Source: Pontibacter aydingkolensis
Lineage (GTDB): Bacteria > Bacteroidota > Bacteroidia > Cytophagales > Hymenobacteraceae
DNA length: 51,305 nucleotides
Direction of reading: 5' to 3'
NCBI RefSeq assembly: GCF_019443125.1
Contig: NZ_JAHYXK010000023.1
Location: 1-51,305 of the forward strand
Below are positions 34,186 to 43,788 of this stretch, in pieces (positions within the stretch are counted from its first letter, which is position 1; each line of letters begins with the position of its first letter). Position numbers and translations under genes: made by a program. The notes beneath the pieces are model-generated. The model saw nothing but the letters and a program-made list of their open reading frames with translations, searched no databases and was not told where the DNA came from.

Positions 34186-35835
34186 ATGAAAAGATTAGCT
34201 GCATATATATTACCTGTGGTCTTGCTGGCATGCGCTTGCGCCCAACAGCCGCAGGTATCCGAACAAACCACTACCGATACCTCCACTACAACTCCTGCAA
34301 CAGCTAGTGCAGCGCCATCTGCCTACGATGCCAACCTGGCCTTTGGCCCGGATAAAGTGGTGGAACTCAAACAGCCGGAGTCGAACAAGGTTATCATCAA
34401 GCTGATGTTCAAGAATGGCTCCATGTCCGACCCAAAAGGGAAAGAAGGCCTGACCTATACTACAGCCCAGATGATCACGGAATCGGGCACCAAAGACATG
34501 ACCGTGTCGCAAATAAAGGATAAAATATTTCCGTGGGCGGCTGGCTACGGAGCCAACGTTGACAAGGAGGTAACCACCTTTACCTTTGCCGTGCACCAGG
34601 ATTTCCTAAATGATTTTTATCCGATCGTGCGTGGCCTGATGCTTAATCCTGCCTTTGCAGAGGAGGATTTTAAACGTGTAAAATCAAATCAACAGAACTT
34701 TGTGGATGAGGTGATCAGAGCCTCGTCTGACGAGGAGTACAGCAAAAAAGCGCTGGAAGACCTGCTATTTAGAGGCACGAATTACCAGCACATGGTAGAG
34801 GGAAAAACGACCAGCGTACAAAATATAACACTGGAGGATGTAAAAAACCATTGGCGCAACATGTTCACCAGAAACAACCTGATGATCGGGATTGCCGGCA
34901 ACTACAGCGCTGACTTCCTGAACAAGCTGAAGGCAGACATGGTACAATTATCGGATGCAAAGCCAAACATTCCCATGGCTGGACAGCCAAACAAGCCGAA
35001 TGGTGTGCAGGTAGAGATCATCCAGAAAGATAATGCGCTTGGATCGGCCATTTTCACAGGTGCACCTATGCCAGTTACACGCTCTGCCGATGAGTTTGCA
35101 GCGCTAATGGTAGCCAATTCATACTTAGGCGAGCACCGCAAAAGCTATGGCAAGCTTTATGATAAGATCCGCACTACCCGCTCCATGAACTACGGCGATT
35201 ACTCCTACATTGAGTGGTACGACCAAGGCGGTTCTTTTCAGTTGCCGAACCCGGGAGTACCGCGTACGGCTAACTATTTTGCCCTCTGGATACGGCCTGT
35301 ACAGATTGGCGAAGGCCTAAAGCAGCAGTATGCCGAACTGAAGGACATTAACGTGGGTCACGCACATTTTGCCCTGCGCCTGGCCATGCGCGAAGTAGAT
35401 AACCTGATCCAGAACGGCATGACGCAGCAAGACTTTGAGCTTACCCGTAAATTCCTGCGCTCTTACATCAAGCTCTACATCCAGACACAGGAAAAGCAGC
35501 TGGGCTTTTTAATGGACTCCCGCTTTTATGGCCGTCAGAACTATATCGAAGAACTGGATAAGCTATTGGCTAACCTGACGGTGCAGGACGTGAATAATGC
35601 TGTGAAGAAATACTGGCAGACAGAGAATATGTACATCACCATCGTAACCGACGATAGCGAGGCCGAACCACTAAAACAGGCATTGCTGAACAACACGCCA
35701 TCACCGATGAGCTACTCGAACCTGGTAAAAGAGGGGCTGCCAAAAGAAGTTCTGGCTGAAGATGACCAGATTGCCAACTACAAACTGAATGTGAAAGACG
35801 TGAAGATTGTAGATAGTAAAAACACATTCAAGTAA
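34186..35835 (+). CDS. M16-family peptidase-like lipoprotein (inactive partner subunit)
   Basis: 549 residues. A lipoprotein signal (LLACACAQQPQ) is followed by a Thr/Ser/Ala linker and two M16 domains. Where the zinc motif should be the sequence reads GLTYTTAQMITESGT, so HxxEH is absent and it cannot be catalytic alone. It retains the substrate-binding Arg/Tyr region typical of the partner domain (KIRTTRSMNYGDYSYIE). It probably tethers the active M16 subunit encoded just upstream to a membrane and completes its peptide chamber. Same transcript as its partner; terminator at 35867. Confidence 0.9.
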   Translation: MKRLAAYILPVVLLACACAQQPQVSEQTTTDTSTTTPATASAAPSAYDANLAFGPDKVVELKQPESNKVIIKLMFKNGSMSDPKGKEGLTYTTAQMITESGTKDMTVSQIKDKIFPWAAGYGANVDKEVTTFTFAVHQDFLNDFYPIVRGLMLNPAFAEEDFKRVKSNQQNFVDEVIRASSDEEYSKKALEDLLFRGTNYQHMVEGKTTSVQNITLEDVKNHWRNMFTRNNLMIGIAGNYSADFLNKLKADMVQLSDAKPNIPMAGQPNKPNGVQVEIIQKDNALGSAIFTGAPMPVTRSADEFAALMVANSYLGEHRKSYGKLYDKIRTTRSMNYGDYSYIEWYDQGGSFQLPNPGVPRTANYFALWIRPVQIGEGLKQQYAELKDINVGHAHFALRLAMREVDNLIQNGMTQQDFELTRKFLRSYIKLYIQTQEKQLGFLMDSRFYGRQNYIEELDKLLANLTVQDVNNAVKKYWQTENMYITIVTDDSEAEPLKQALLNNTPSPMSYSNLVKEGLPKEVLAEDDQIANYKLNVKDVKIVDSKNTFK

Positions 35836-35866
35836 AATAGATTTACCTGATATTGATACTTTAAGG

Positions 35867-35896
35867 AAGCCGCAGGTTTATACTTGCGGCTTTTTT
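35867..35896 (+). terminator. Terminator after the M16 pair
   Basis: AAGCCGCA (35867-35874) pairs with TGCGGCTT (35885-35892), then a T run (TTTTT). Confidence 0.8.
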
Positions 35897-36016
35897 TACG
35901 CATTTTACTATTAATCAGGCAATTCTCACTAAAAACACACTTTAACAAAATCAAAAAAATTAACAATTATCATATTTTATATTACTATTGTCCATAAATC
36001 CAAAAAGAACCTAACT

Positions 36017-37018
36017 ATGAAAAAAGCCCTGAAAGTTTTAGGCATCGTGGTAGTTGCAATTGTTTCTATTGCAGCAGCTGGCATACTTTATATGCAGTAT
36101 GCTTTCCCGAATGTAGATGCCGCCCCAACAATCTCTATTAACAAAACTCCCGCACTGATAGAAAGAGGCGATTACCTGGCAAATCACGTTGCCGTGTGTA
36201 TCGACTGCCACTCTGAAAGGGACTGGAGTAAGTTTGGCGGCCCAATTAAGCCAGGTACTGAAGGCAGAGGTGGCGATATATTTGACCATACGATTGGCTT
36301 TCCGGGTACATTTTATGCCAAAAACATTACCCCGGATAAAGAAACTGGCCTAGGCAACTGGACCGATGGCGAAATTTACCGTGCCATGACCAAAGGTGTA
36401 AGCAAAAACGGCGATCCGCTCTTCCCGGTAATGCCTTATAACTCCTTCAACCAAATGTCGAAGCAGGATGCTTATGCCATTATTGCTTACATCAGAACTT
36501 TGAAACCGGTAAAGTATAAAGTAGCAGACTCAGATCCGGATTTCCCGATGAACCTGATCATGCGCACAATGCCTTTAAAAGAAGACGCCAATATAGAAGA
36601 AGCAGCCATTACAGACGAAGTTCTGAAAGGTAAATACCTGCTAACCATAGCCTCTTGCGCTGAATGCCATACACCTGCAGTAAAAGGCAAGCCTGTTGAG
36701 GGCAAGTACCTGGCCGGAGGATTCGAGTTTCCTTTTCCGAATGGGGCTGTTGTACGATCTGCCAATATTACACCAGATAAGCAAACCGGCATAGGCACCT
36801 GGACCGAAGATATGTTTGTACAGCGCTTTAAAGCATATAATACACCAGAGGCAGCTAAGCAAAAAGTATCCCCAGACGAAATGAACACTGTTATGCCCTG
36901 GGCAATGTATGCCGGCATGAAAGATGAGGATCTGCGCGCTATTTACAAGTATCTGAAAACGCTGGAGCCTAACAAAAACAAGATAGAGCGCTTTACACCT
37001 GCCCCTAAGAAATCTTAG
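36017..37018 (+). CDS. Membrane-anchored diheme cytochrome c
   Basis: 333 residues. One N-terminal membrane segment (VLGIVVVAIVSIAAAGILYMQYAF) is followed by two cytochrome c domains, each with one haem site: Cys61-Ile-Asp-Cys64-His65 (VCIDCHSERDW) and Cys214-Ala-Glu-Cys217-His218 (SCAECHTPAVKG). Likely axial methionines lie in PVMPYNSF and NTVMPWAMY. Both halves share the ANITPD/KNITPDK..G.G.WTDGE pattern of the cytochrome subunits of alcohol or aldehyde dehydrogenases. No dehydrogenase gene lies next to it, so its electron donor is not evident. It acts in the periplasm, anchored to the inner membrane. Confidence 0.92.
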   Translation: MKKALKVLGIVVVAIVSIAAAGILYMQYAFPNVDAAPTISINKTPALIERGDYLANHVAVCIDCHSERDWSKFGGPIKPGTEGRGGDIFDHTIGFPGTFYAKNITPDKETGLGNWTDGEIYRAMTKGVSKNGDPLFPVMPYNSFNQMSKQDAYAIIAYIRTLKPVKYKVADSDPDFPMNLIMRTMPLKEDANIEEAAITDEVLKGKYLLTIASCAECHTPAVKGKPVEGKYLAGGFEFPFPNGAVVRSANITPDKQTGIGTWTEDMFVQRFKAYNTPEAAKQKVSPDEMNTVMPWAMYAGMKDEDLRAIYKYLKTLEPNKNKIERFTPAPKKS

Positions 37019-37047
37019 TTAAAAATATAAACCAACCCATTTACAGG

Positions 37048-37081
37048 CAAACGCCACCTTTTATAACAAAGGTGGCGTTTG
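37048..37081 (+). terminator. Terminator after the cytochrome c gene
   Basis: CAAACGCCACCTT (37048-37060) pairs with AAGGTGGCGTTTG (37069-37081), followed by TTTTT. Confidence 0.85.
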
Positions 37082-37236
37082 TTTTTGCAGTATGTTTCTC
37101 ACAAAACCATAAACAGTTTTGCAACAGGCAGCTAAGCTCCGGCAGTTATCTACAAATTGTCGCGACAGCGATCTAACCTTTGCTAAACATTACTTCAAAT
37201 AAGGGCAGTCAAATTAAAAAACCTAAAACTATCACT

Positions 37237-38101
37237 ATGCAGGCAACCTACGCTAAAATATTGTTAACGCTGTTGTGTATAATAAGCACCGCTACTTTTA
37301 TGCAGGCACAAAAAGGGCGCCTTAACCCCTAAATGCGCAAAGAAATAAGCGCCTATAACCAGCAAAACATACTTCCGGTCATTTGGGAACAACGCTATAA
37401 ACTCGATGCTGAGATTACCGTTAACGACAAAACTGAAATTGACAGGCTGCATGCTGAACAAAAAAATACAGGAAAAGCGTAAGGCGCTCCATAAAAAGTA
37501 TAAAGGTGAGCGATGTGCAGGCAAAGCACAGTTAACAGATGCACAGAAAGCTGAGATAAAGAAAATGCGTGAGCAGCAAAAGCAACTGCACCAGGCGGCA
37601 GCCGCTATTGCCTTAAAGTATAAAACACAGTTAGGACGTATAAAAGAAAGTATAGCTGATGAACGCGCCACCTGGGAAGCCGACTTGAAGGCCATTGCAA
37701 TAAAGTATAACCCGGAACTGGCAGACAAATCTTTAGACGAAACAAAGCGTGGCCACCATGCAGCTAAGCTTGCAAGGTATAACCGACTGATAGTGCCCGT
37801 GAACTTTATACTTTGGGATGCCACTCAGGATCGCGATGTTTTTATCGAGCCAGGCAGCACGGTTTACCCGAACCCTACCAGCAGCACCAACACCATTGAA
37901 TACATTGTGGCAAAAAACGGCAATGTAAAAATAACGCAGCTTGATGCCAAAGGAAATGCACTGCGCACCCTGCTTAACGAGCCAAAAGCAAAAGGCCATT
38001 ATACATTGGATGTAAACCTGAACAACCTGCCAAATGCCACTTACTACTATATAATAGAAACGGCTTCAGGCTCTGAAACGAAGCGCATACTTAAGCGTTA
38101 A
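37237..38101 (+). pseudogene. Broken gene for a secreted T9SS-sorted protein
   Basis: Translation from ATG 37237 gives a signal peptide (ILLTLLCIISTATFMQAQ) and RLNP, then TAA at 37330-37332, then the same frame continues MRKEISAYNQQNILPVIWEQR for about 45 residues. At the A7 run near 37458 the coding frame shifts by one and continues to 38101. The second part is Lys-rich and helical (KKIQEKRKALHKKYKGE), then ends in a T9SS type-A sorting domain (VYPNPTSSTNTIEYIV ... LPNATYYYIIETASG). Two lesions are needed to explain it, for example GAA to TAA and loss of one A. The A7 site could be a sequencing error but the stop codon is a separate change. Without the lesions it would be about 287 residues of unknown function. 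Confidence 0.8.
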
Positions 38102-38119
38102 AAACGGCCAAAATAAAGT

Positions 38120-38161
38120 AAAGCAGCAGAGGCAGTGACGAATCGCTACCTCTGCTGCTTT
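38120..38161 (+). terminator. Terminator after the broken T9SS gene
   Basis: AAAGCAGCAGAGG (38120-38132) pairs with CCTCTGCTGCTTT (38149-38161), with inner pairing across the loop. Confidence 0.75.
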
Positions 38162-38282
38162 ATAAGCCATTCATTGTCAAAGATATATAAATCACAGAAA
38201 AGTAAAATATATTTACCTGATTCTGCAACCAACCTTGGTCTTAAAAGTATAAGAAAGTGCGAAGAACTCTACACCCATTTAT

Positions 38283-38714
38283 ATGCAGGCAATTTATACG
38301 CAGACAGATAAGAAGGTTGAGCTTGCTGATTTAAGTAAACGCGTAGTTGCTTTTACGGTTGATGTACTGCTTTTACTCTCCCTGATCGGTTTGATTGATT
38401 ACTTAACTTACAGCAGCGACGAACAAGCTTACTTACTTAAACCAGAGCGGATTCTGGACTTTTCGTTAGGTTGGCTATACTTTGCCGGCATGGAAATATG
38501 CGCCTGCCAAGCCACAATTGGCAAGTACCTGCTTGGCCTAAAGGTAACAACAACAACAGACAACAGGATATCCTTTAAGAACGCAACCATACGTTATTTT
38601 GCAAAGCCAATCTCAGTGGTAATGGTTATGATGCGTTTTATTGTGGAATCAAAACCTGTATCCAGAAGAACGTTCCATGATAAGCTGGCTGATTCTGTAG
38701 TAGTAACACTTTAA
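38283..38714 (+). CDS. RDD-family membrane protein
   Basis: 143 residues. The family's Arg-Asp-Asp positions appear here as SKRVVAFTVDVLLLLSLIGLIDYL, with Arg and Asp in the first membrane segment. Two or three hydrophobic segments are seen, then GKYLLGLKVTT and the closing RRTFHDKLADSVVV, which are typical of RDD proteins. The role is unknown in most cases; some RDD proteins are implicated in Na+/H+ transport or membrane protein assembly. It overlaps the end of the converging DUF389 gene by four bases. Confidence 0.88.
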   Translation: MQAIYTQTDKKVELADLSKRVVAFTVDVLLLLSLIGLIDYLTYSSDEQAYLLKPERILDFSLGWLYFAGMEICACQATIGKYLLGLKVTTTTDNRISFKNATIRYFAKPISVVMVMMRFIVESKPVSRRTFHDKLADSVVVTL

Positions 38715-39997
38715 GGGCTTTTCTGTGGCTTTTCTCCTTTGTAATCAAGCATTGTAATATCGAACATGGGATCCGCATTCCATTTTTCATCTTTGATGCG
38801 ATCAAATAAAACCGACTGGAGTGCCTGCTTCACCTGTTCGTCTGAGAGGGAATCGCTGCGATTGTAGAGGTACAGCTCACATATAACCGGGTTAAGATTT
38901 GGCAGAGTGCCCCGGGTAAAGCGGGAATTCACTTCAATGGTTTCGACGTATTCTACCTCTTTTAAAGTATTGCGGATGGTTTGGGTTATCTGTGTGGAGA
39001 TGCTTCCTTTCTGCAGATTAGGTTGCTTGTTAAATTGCCAGTACATTAGCCCGCCCAACACAGCAACCGACACTAGTAAAGATATTCTGAAAACATTCTC
39101 TTTCCCATCGGCAAACCGTGCGCCTTTAATCGTAACCCTACCCAGATATCTGAAAACCAATGCTGCAGAAAGCTGAATACCTGCCAATTGCAGTATCAGC
39201 AAAAACAAGCCGCTTTGCACCATTTGCCAATTGCCAAAATTCAGGGCCATACCAATCAGGCCAGTAGGTGGTGCCAGCGAGGCAGCCACCAGAACGCCTA
39301 CTGCAGCGCCAGGCACCAGGCTGTCGCGTTCTGACTGCACCAGGTTAATGCCGCCTGCAAAACCCGCCACCAAGGGCAGCAAAATGGTCATTTGAGAAAT
39401 ATGGCTGATATCTACCATTAAAGATGTGGCATGCTGTTGCTTAAACACATAGGAAAGTATAAACGACACAAGTATACTTAAGCCAATTGCCATAGCATAG
39501 CGCTTTAAACTCTGCAACAGCAGCCCGCTTTTACCAGCCGCCGCCGCAAGGGCGGCATTCATGGCTGGGCCAGCAAAAGGCGACACCAGCATAGCTGCCA
39601 CCAGCAGGAATGTTGTATTGGTATAAAGCCCGATCCAGACAAGTACCCCCCCCGACGCGGCATAGCCCATTAGCCCAAACTTTGATCCTACACTCTGCAG
39701 GCCACCTAAAAATATCTCGAAAGGACTACGGAAAGTTACATCAGTTACCTGGTCGGGAGCTTCGTCTTGAGGCGGGTAAAGTGAGATGACACCACGGGGA
39801 TTAAGCGTGATCTCTGCCTCTTCGATATTATCGATACTTCTTATAAAACTATCAACTGTATTGTTGTTCAGATGCACCCGCACCAGTTCACCGGTATCCA
39901 GCTGCTCTATGCTAAGGTTTTTCCCTTTGAGTTTTTCTGCCTTATTTTTTACTTCCTGTCCTTTACCTGCCGGTACTTTAACGGTTAGTGTACGCAT
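38711..39997 (-). CDS. DUF389/TIGR00341-family membrane protein
   Basis: 428 residues. An N-terminal soluble domain (about 1-85; RTLTVKVPAGKGQEVKNKAEKL) is followed by a DUF389 membrane core with about six segments. Core marks are AMLVSPFAGPAMNAALAAA, VAGFAGGINLVQSERDSLVPGAAVGVLVAASLAPPTGLIGMAL and LQLAGIQLSAALVFRYLG. A periplasmic or cytosolic tail of about 110 residues follows the last segment. Function is unknown; some relatives are called hydrophobic domain proteins and have been suggested as transporters. It converges on the RDD gene. Confidence 0.9.
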   Translation of the reverse strand: MRTLTVKVPAGKGQEVKNKAEKLKGKNLSIEQLDTGELVRVHLNNNTVDSFIRSIDNIEEAEITLNPRGVISLYPPQDEAPDQVTDVTFRSPFEIFLGGLQSVGSKFGLMGYAASGGVLVWIGLYTNTTFLLVAAMLVSPFAGPAMNAALAAAAGKSGLLLQSLKRYAMAIGLSILVSFILSYVFKQQHATSLMVDISHISQMTILLPLVAGFAGGINLVQSERDSLVPGAAVGVLVAASLAPPTGLIGMALNFGNWQMVQSGLFLLILQLAGIQLSAALVFRYLGRVTIKGARFADGKENVFRISLLVSVAVLGGLMYWQFNKQPNLQKGSISTQITQTIRNTLKEVEYVETIEVNSRFTRGTLPNLNPVICELYLYNRSDSLSDEQVKQALQSVLFDRIKDEKWNADPMFDITMLDYKGEKPQKSP

Positions 39998-40069
39998 ACA
40001 ATTTTTATTGATGTATACTTACCTACGGTAGTTTATGCTACAGATGTTTACCTGGCACCCCTAAAACAA

Positions 40070-40100
40070 AAATCCCCTGCCTTTAACTGGCAAGGGATTA
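40070..40100 (-). terminator. Terminator downstream of the phosphatase gene
   Basis: AATCCCCTGCC (about 40071-40081) pairs with GGCAAGGGATT (40089-40099) with a bulge, 22 bp after the phosphatase stop codon. Confidence 0.65.
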
Positions 40101-40121
40101 CATGTAATATACTTTATTCTA

Positions 40122-40709
40122 TTAATCTGTGTTCTTGCCGAAACGTACTGTCTCCACAGTTGAAGCGCCATCCGGGTTTATTGTTACTTTAAACAAATAG
40201 TCATACTGGCTGTCTGAGATATCTGATACGGGGCGCTTGCTACCTAAAGCCTCCATCAAAGGCAAAAGCGTGTTTGAGTGCCCGGCAACTACTACTGTTT
40301 TTCCAGCGTGCTGCTCCTTTAGCTTGTTTCCTATACCGTTAAAATCGTGTGCTTCGTAAACCTTTATCTCCAGGTTACGGGCAGCTGCCATAGGCTTTAG
40401 CGTATTTTGCGTACGCTTATACTTGGTGGCATAAAGTGCGTCGATTTTCTGGCCTTCCAATTCTGCGCGTAGTGCCTCGGCTCTGGCCTCACCGTCCGGC
40501 GTTAAGCCTGGGTCCTGGTCTGACGGATTTGAGATGTCTTTTTCGGCATGGCGCACCAGGTACACAGTAGTAGGCAGTGTGTTTACCTCGTTAGGCAGAG
40601 GATCGGCAACGGCAAAAGCGCCTTCGTTTGCGGAGGGCATATTGCGGCAGGCTGCGGTCCCCAAGATTAGCAGCAAAACCCACACATGCAGGAGTAAACG
40701 TAACTTCAT
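40122..40709 (-). CDS. Histidine phosphatase-family lipoprotein
   Basis: 195 residues. A lipoprotein signal (WVLLLILGTAACRNM) precedes a phosphoglycerate mutase-like fold. The catalytic motif is VYLVRHAEKD, with the His that becomes phosphorylated, and the second histidine is in VVVAGHSNTLLPLMEAL. Conserved Arg contacts come from YATKYKRTQNT. It is a short single-domain member (SixA/PGM-like), so the substrate cannot be told. Located outside the cytoplasm, it is unlikely to act in glycolysis and more likely on small phosphate esters. Confidence 0.9.
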   Translation of the reverse strand: MKLRLLLHVWVLLLILGTAACRNMPSANEGAFAVADPLPNEVNTLPTTVYLVRHAEKDISNPSDQDPGLTPDGEARAEALRAELEGQKIDALYATKYKRTQNTLKPMAAARNLEIKVYEAHDFNGIGNKLKEQHAGKTVVVAGHSNTLLPLMEALGSKRPVSDISDSQYDYLFKVTINPDGASTVETVRFGKNTD

Positions 40710-40753
40710 AATGTTGTTGATTGATTTAGGTTAGTTGTAGTTTGTATTGCTAT

Positions 40754-43636
40754 TTACAATGTTATGCGTTCTTTACCAAAATTTTGTAGTGCCGCCGCCT
40801 CTTTTGTTTTGCCGTTTTGCTGCAGCAGATTAACAAGGCTGTTGCGAACTTCAAGTTGATAGGGTTGCGTTTTAAGTGCCTCTTTGTAAGCTTTGATGGC
40901 TTTTCTGGATTTACCCTTCGCCTCCAGAATTCTGGCTTCTGCAAATAGGCGCAGGGCCAGTTCCTGCTGTGTTACGGCCTCAGGTAGCTTTTTAAGAAGT
41001 TCTTCTGCTTTGCCGGTTAAGCCCAGGTCGGCATAGAGTCCGGCTAGCTGGTAAGCCTCTCCCCTAATGTTTGCTTTACCGTCGAGTAAAGGTTGAGCTG
41101 CGGCAGCTGCTCCCGTTTTATCCTGCTGCTGCAGTTTATAGTTTGCCATCCGCAGCATATAGTCTGCACGAGGTGTGCCCGCTGCACTAAGTATGCGCTG
41201 AGCCTCTTCTAATGTGGCAAACGCATCTTTATACTTTCCCTGGGCGGCCAGTACATCGGCATATTGCCTGCGAAGTTCATATTGCTGGGGTTTTGAGGCT
41301 ACCAGCTTTGCCAGTGCCTGCTCTGGCTCCGTTCCCTTTACTGATGTTCCTTTTAACCAGGTGGCAAAAGCAAGTGCCTCGTCGCGGCGGTCGCGGAGGT
41401 AAGTTGATACTGTTGGCCCATCTTTTACATAGCGCTCTGCCATGGCAATTGCCTCCGGCACCATGCCATAGCTTAGGTAAAATTCCCTAAAACGCTGGTT
41501 GGCCTGCGCGCGCATCAGCAGGTCATCTTCCAGTTCAAGCGCTTTAGTATAAAGGCCGATCTGTTCTGCAATTGCTTCCTGTTGCTTCAGTTTACCGTCT
41601 CTTCTTTGGGCTTCTACTAACTCTGCCTCAACCAGATAGATAGGTGCGTAATTTGCATCTACGGCTTTTGCTTTCTGCAGCCACTCTTGTGCTTTGCCAT
41701 ACTCCTTTTGCGCCTGTTTTACGCCAGCATAAGCAATAAGCGCTGGCTGGTATTTTGCGTCCCAAACCAGAGCGGTGTCGAGCAATGCAGTAGCCAGTGT
41801 ATAGTCTTTGCTGTTCTGCGCCTTCTCGGCCAGGTTGAGGTGTACTTCGGCCCAGTTGCTGGCCATGGCTTGTTTATTGCCTGCCAGGTAGGCACGCTGC
41901 CTTGCCACCAGTTGGTCCAGGAAAGTATAAAGCTCAGAATCTTTGGCTTTAAGATCGGCGGTGGTGTTAATGGATTTGTGGTTGAGTGGATGTACTTTAA
42001 CAGGCTCGAAGTATGCCGGATAGGTTTGGGCCAGGTACTCGTGCTCGTTGTTGGCAGAATAGTAGTCCAGGGTACGGCCTTCTTTCATAGCATTATAGTA
42101 TAGGCGCCGCACGGCACGGTTTTCGGCATCGGTAAACACACGCCCATGAAACTGATGCACATACTCATGCAGTACCACATTGCGTTCCAGGTAAGAACCA
42201 CGCACGACATACTCTATCGCCGCTGCCCCACTGCCCACTCCTCTGATGTCCATCCACTGGCGGTTATCAAACGTAGTTGCCTGTCTGAAGTATGGCGAAC
42301 CCATTGCAATGGTTAAATCCACGTGCAAAGGCGGAATCACAAACTTCTCGTTTTGCTTAGACAGGAATGGGAAGTATACAATGCTCTCATAGAGCTGCGA
42401 CCACACCATTTTCTTCACCTCATCTCCGGGGTAGTACGTTACGTCCGGAAACACTTTGGCAAAATTCACCGGGTCTTTGATCTCTGTTGTCTGGATGACG
42501 TGCTGCAGCGAATCATAATTGTGCAGGTAAGTAAGCTGCCTTTGTTTGATTACAGCCGCCAGTGCGTTATGTGCAGGTCCGTAGTGGTTCTTTTTATGGA
42601 GAATGCGCCGGAAAATGCTTTGAGCGGAATCAAGGCGAGTAGCACGATCCATATCGAAGGCCATGTAGTAAGCAGAGCCCTTCAGCATAAGCGGTAGCAC
42701 CGAGTTTTTATACTTTTGCTGCACCTTTTCGATCTCGGTTAAGGCCTGCTGTATCTTATTTTCTGATATCAGCTTATCTGCCGCCTTTAGTTCCTGTCGT
42801 ACCTGCTCATCTTCAGGTCGTACATAATCGGCATAGGTTAGGTTGGTGTGGCCATTACCCCAGTGCCAGTGCGTTACATAGTGCAGCGGGTTCAGTTCCA
42901 GAGCCAGTTCCCATTGGGCAGCCATATTGTTTAGCTGGGTGGCATCTACGCGGCGCCAGATAGCATAACCATAATTAAAGCGTGCATCGGCGTTAAAAGG
43001 ATTTAGGGTAAGGCTGGTAATAAGTGGTTTTTCGGCCAGCTCAGGCTTCTGGTTCCAGAAGTATACATCAGATTCCAACAGGTAGGCATCTGCGTTTTTG
43101 GGGTTCCAGGTTTGTACTTTCTGCGCCCAGGCGAGTGCCTCATCATACTTTTTCTGCAGCATCAATATCCGGCCGATGGCTAAGGCAGCAGCCTCGTTTT
43201 TAGGGTCGGCCTGCAGTACTTGCTGCGCGGTGGCTTTGGCTTCTTGTAACTCCCAGGCCTGTACCTGTAGCCTTGCTTTCTGTAGAAGCGCGTCTTTATA
43301 CTTTGGGTTAAACTTCAGAGCCTCCCCAACCAATTTTTCAGAAGCGTCAAACTCGTTGTTAAGCATCGCCAGTTTTGATTGAGCCAGCTTTACGGCCGCA
43401 GATGGGTTAGCCTGTCCAAGTATCTTTCTGGCCTCCTCCCATTGCCCTAGTTCCAACAGCTTTTCTGCTTTAGGTGCAGGGTCTGTATTGGCTTGCTTTA
43501 ATGCCAGCTGCCGTTCCTGATTCAGTTTTTGCCGGATGGCAGATAGATCGTCGGGGTGCTGGGCAAAGGCTGGCCATGCTAAAAGTAAACCAGGCAGCAA
43601 GTATAAAACGCTTTTGAAAAGAGGTCGCATGTGCAA
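40754..43636 (-). CDS. Large secreted TPR protein with a gluzincin metallopeptidase domain
   Basis: 960 residues. A signal peptide ends at AWPAFAQ. TPR-like helical repeats fill residues about 45-330, a zinc peptidase domain lies near 420-560, and a second TPR array runs from about 600 to the end (e.g. EYGKAQEWLQKAKAVDANYAPIYLVEAEL, AIKAYKEALKTQPYQLEVRNSLVNLL). The zinc motif is His490-Glu491-Tyr-Val-His494 (VVLHEYVHQFHG), and a likely third ligand Glu lies in NNEHEYLAQTYPAYF, the gluzincin (peptidase MA-like) arrangement. A peptidase flanked by two TPR arrays suggests the arrays bind the substrate or assemble a complex on the periplasmic or outer side. The substrate is unknown. Confidence 0.85.
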   Translation of the reverse strand: MHMRPLFKSVLYLLPGLLLAWPAFAQHPDDLSAIRQKLNQERQLALKQANTDPAPKAEKLLELGQWEEARKILGQANPSAAVKLAQSKLAMLNNEFDASEKLVGEALKFNPKYKDALLQKARLQVQAWELQEAKATAQQVLQADPKNEAAALAIGRILMLQKKYDEALAWAQKVQTWNPKNADAYLLESDVYFWNQKPELAEKPLITSLTLNPFNADARFNYGYAIWRRVDATQLNNMAAQWELALELNPLHYVTHWHWGNGHTNLTYADYVRPEDEQVRQELKAADKLISENKIQQALTEIEKVQQKYKNSVLPLMLKGSAYYMAFDMDRATRLDSAQSIFRRILHKKNHYGPAHNALAAVIKQRQLTYLHNYDSLQHVIQTTEIKDPVNFAKVFPDVTYYPGDEVKKMVWSQLYESIVYFPFLSKQNEKFVIPPLHVDLTIAMGSPYFRQATTFDNRQWMDIRGVGSGAAAIEYVVRGSYLERNVVLHEYVHQFHGRVFTDAENRAVRRLYYNAMKEGRTLDYYSANNEHEYLAQTYPAYFEPVKVHPLNHKSINTTADLKAKDSELYTFLDQLVARQRAYLAGNKQAMASNWAEVHLNLAEKAQNSKDYTLATALLDTALVWDAKYQPALIAYAGVKQAQKEYGKAQEWLQKAKAVDANYAPIYLVEAELVEAQRRDGKLKQQEAIAEQIGLYTKALELEDDLLMRAQANQRFREFYLSYGMVPEAIAMAERYVKDGPTVSTYLRDRRDEALAFATWLKGTSVKGTEPEQALAKLVASKPQQYELRRQYADVLAAQGKYKDAFATLEEAQRILSAAGTPRADYMLRMANYKLQQQDKTGAAAAAQPLLDGKANIRGEAYQLAGLYADLGLTGKAEELLKKLPEAVTQQELALRLFAEARILEAKGKSRKAIKAYKEALKTQPYQLEVRNSLVNLLQQNGKTKEAAALQNFGKERITL

Positions 43637-43788
43637 TAGTTAAGGTCAGGGCTATCTTGTAAGCGCCATATGGGCAGCCACAAAGTATAAGCTTATTCCT
43701 AAAAATAAACACTAAATCCTTTTGATGAAAGTATAGCTTGGCTTATTTGATGTTTTATAGTAATTGGGAAAGCTGTAATACTGATATG

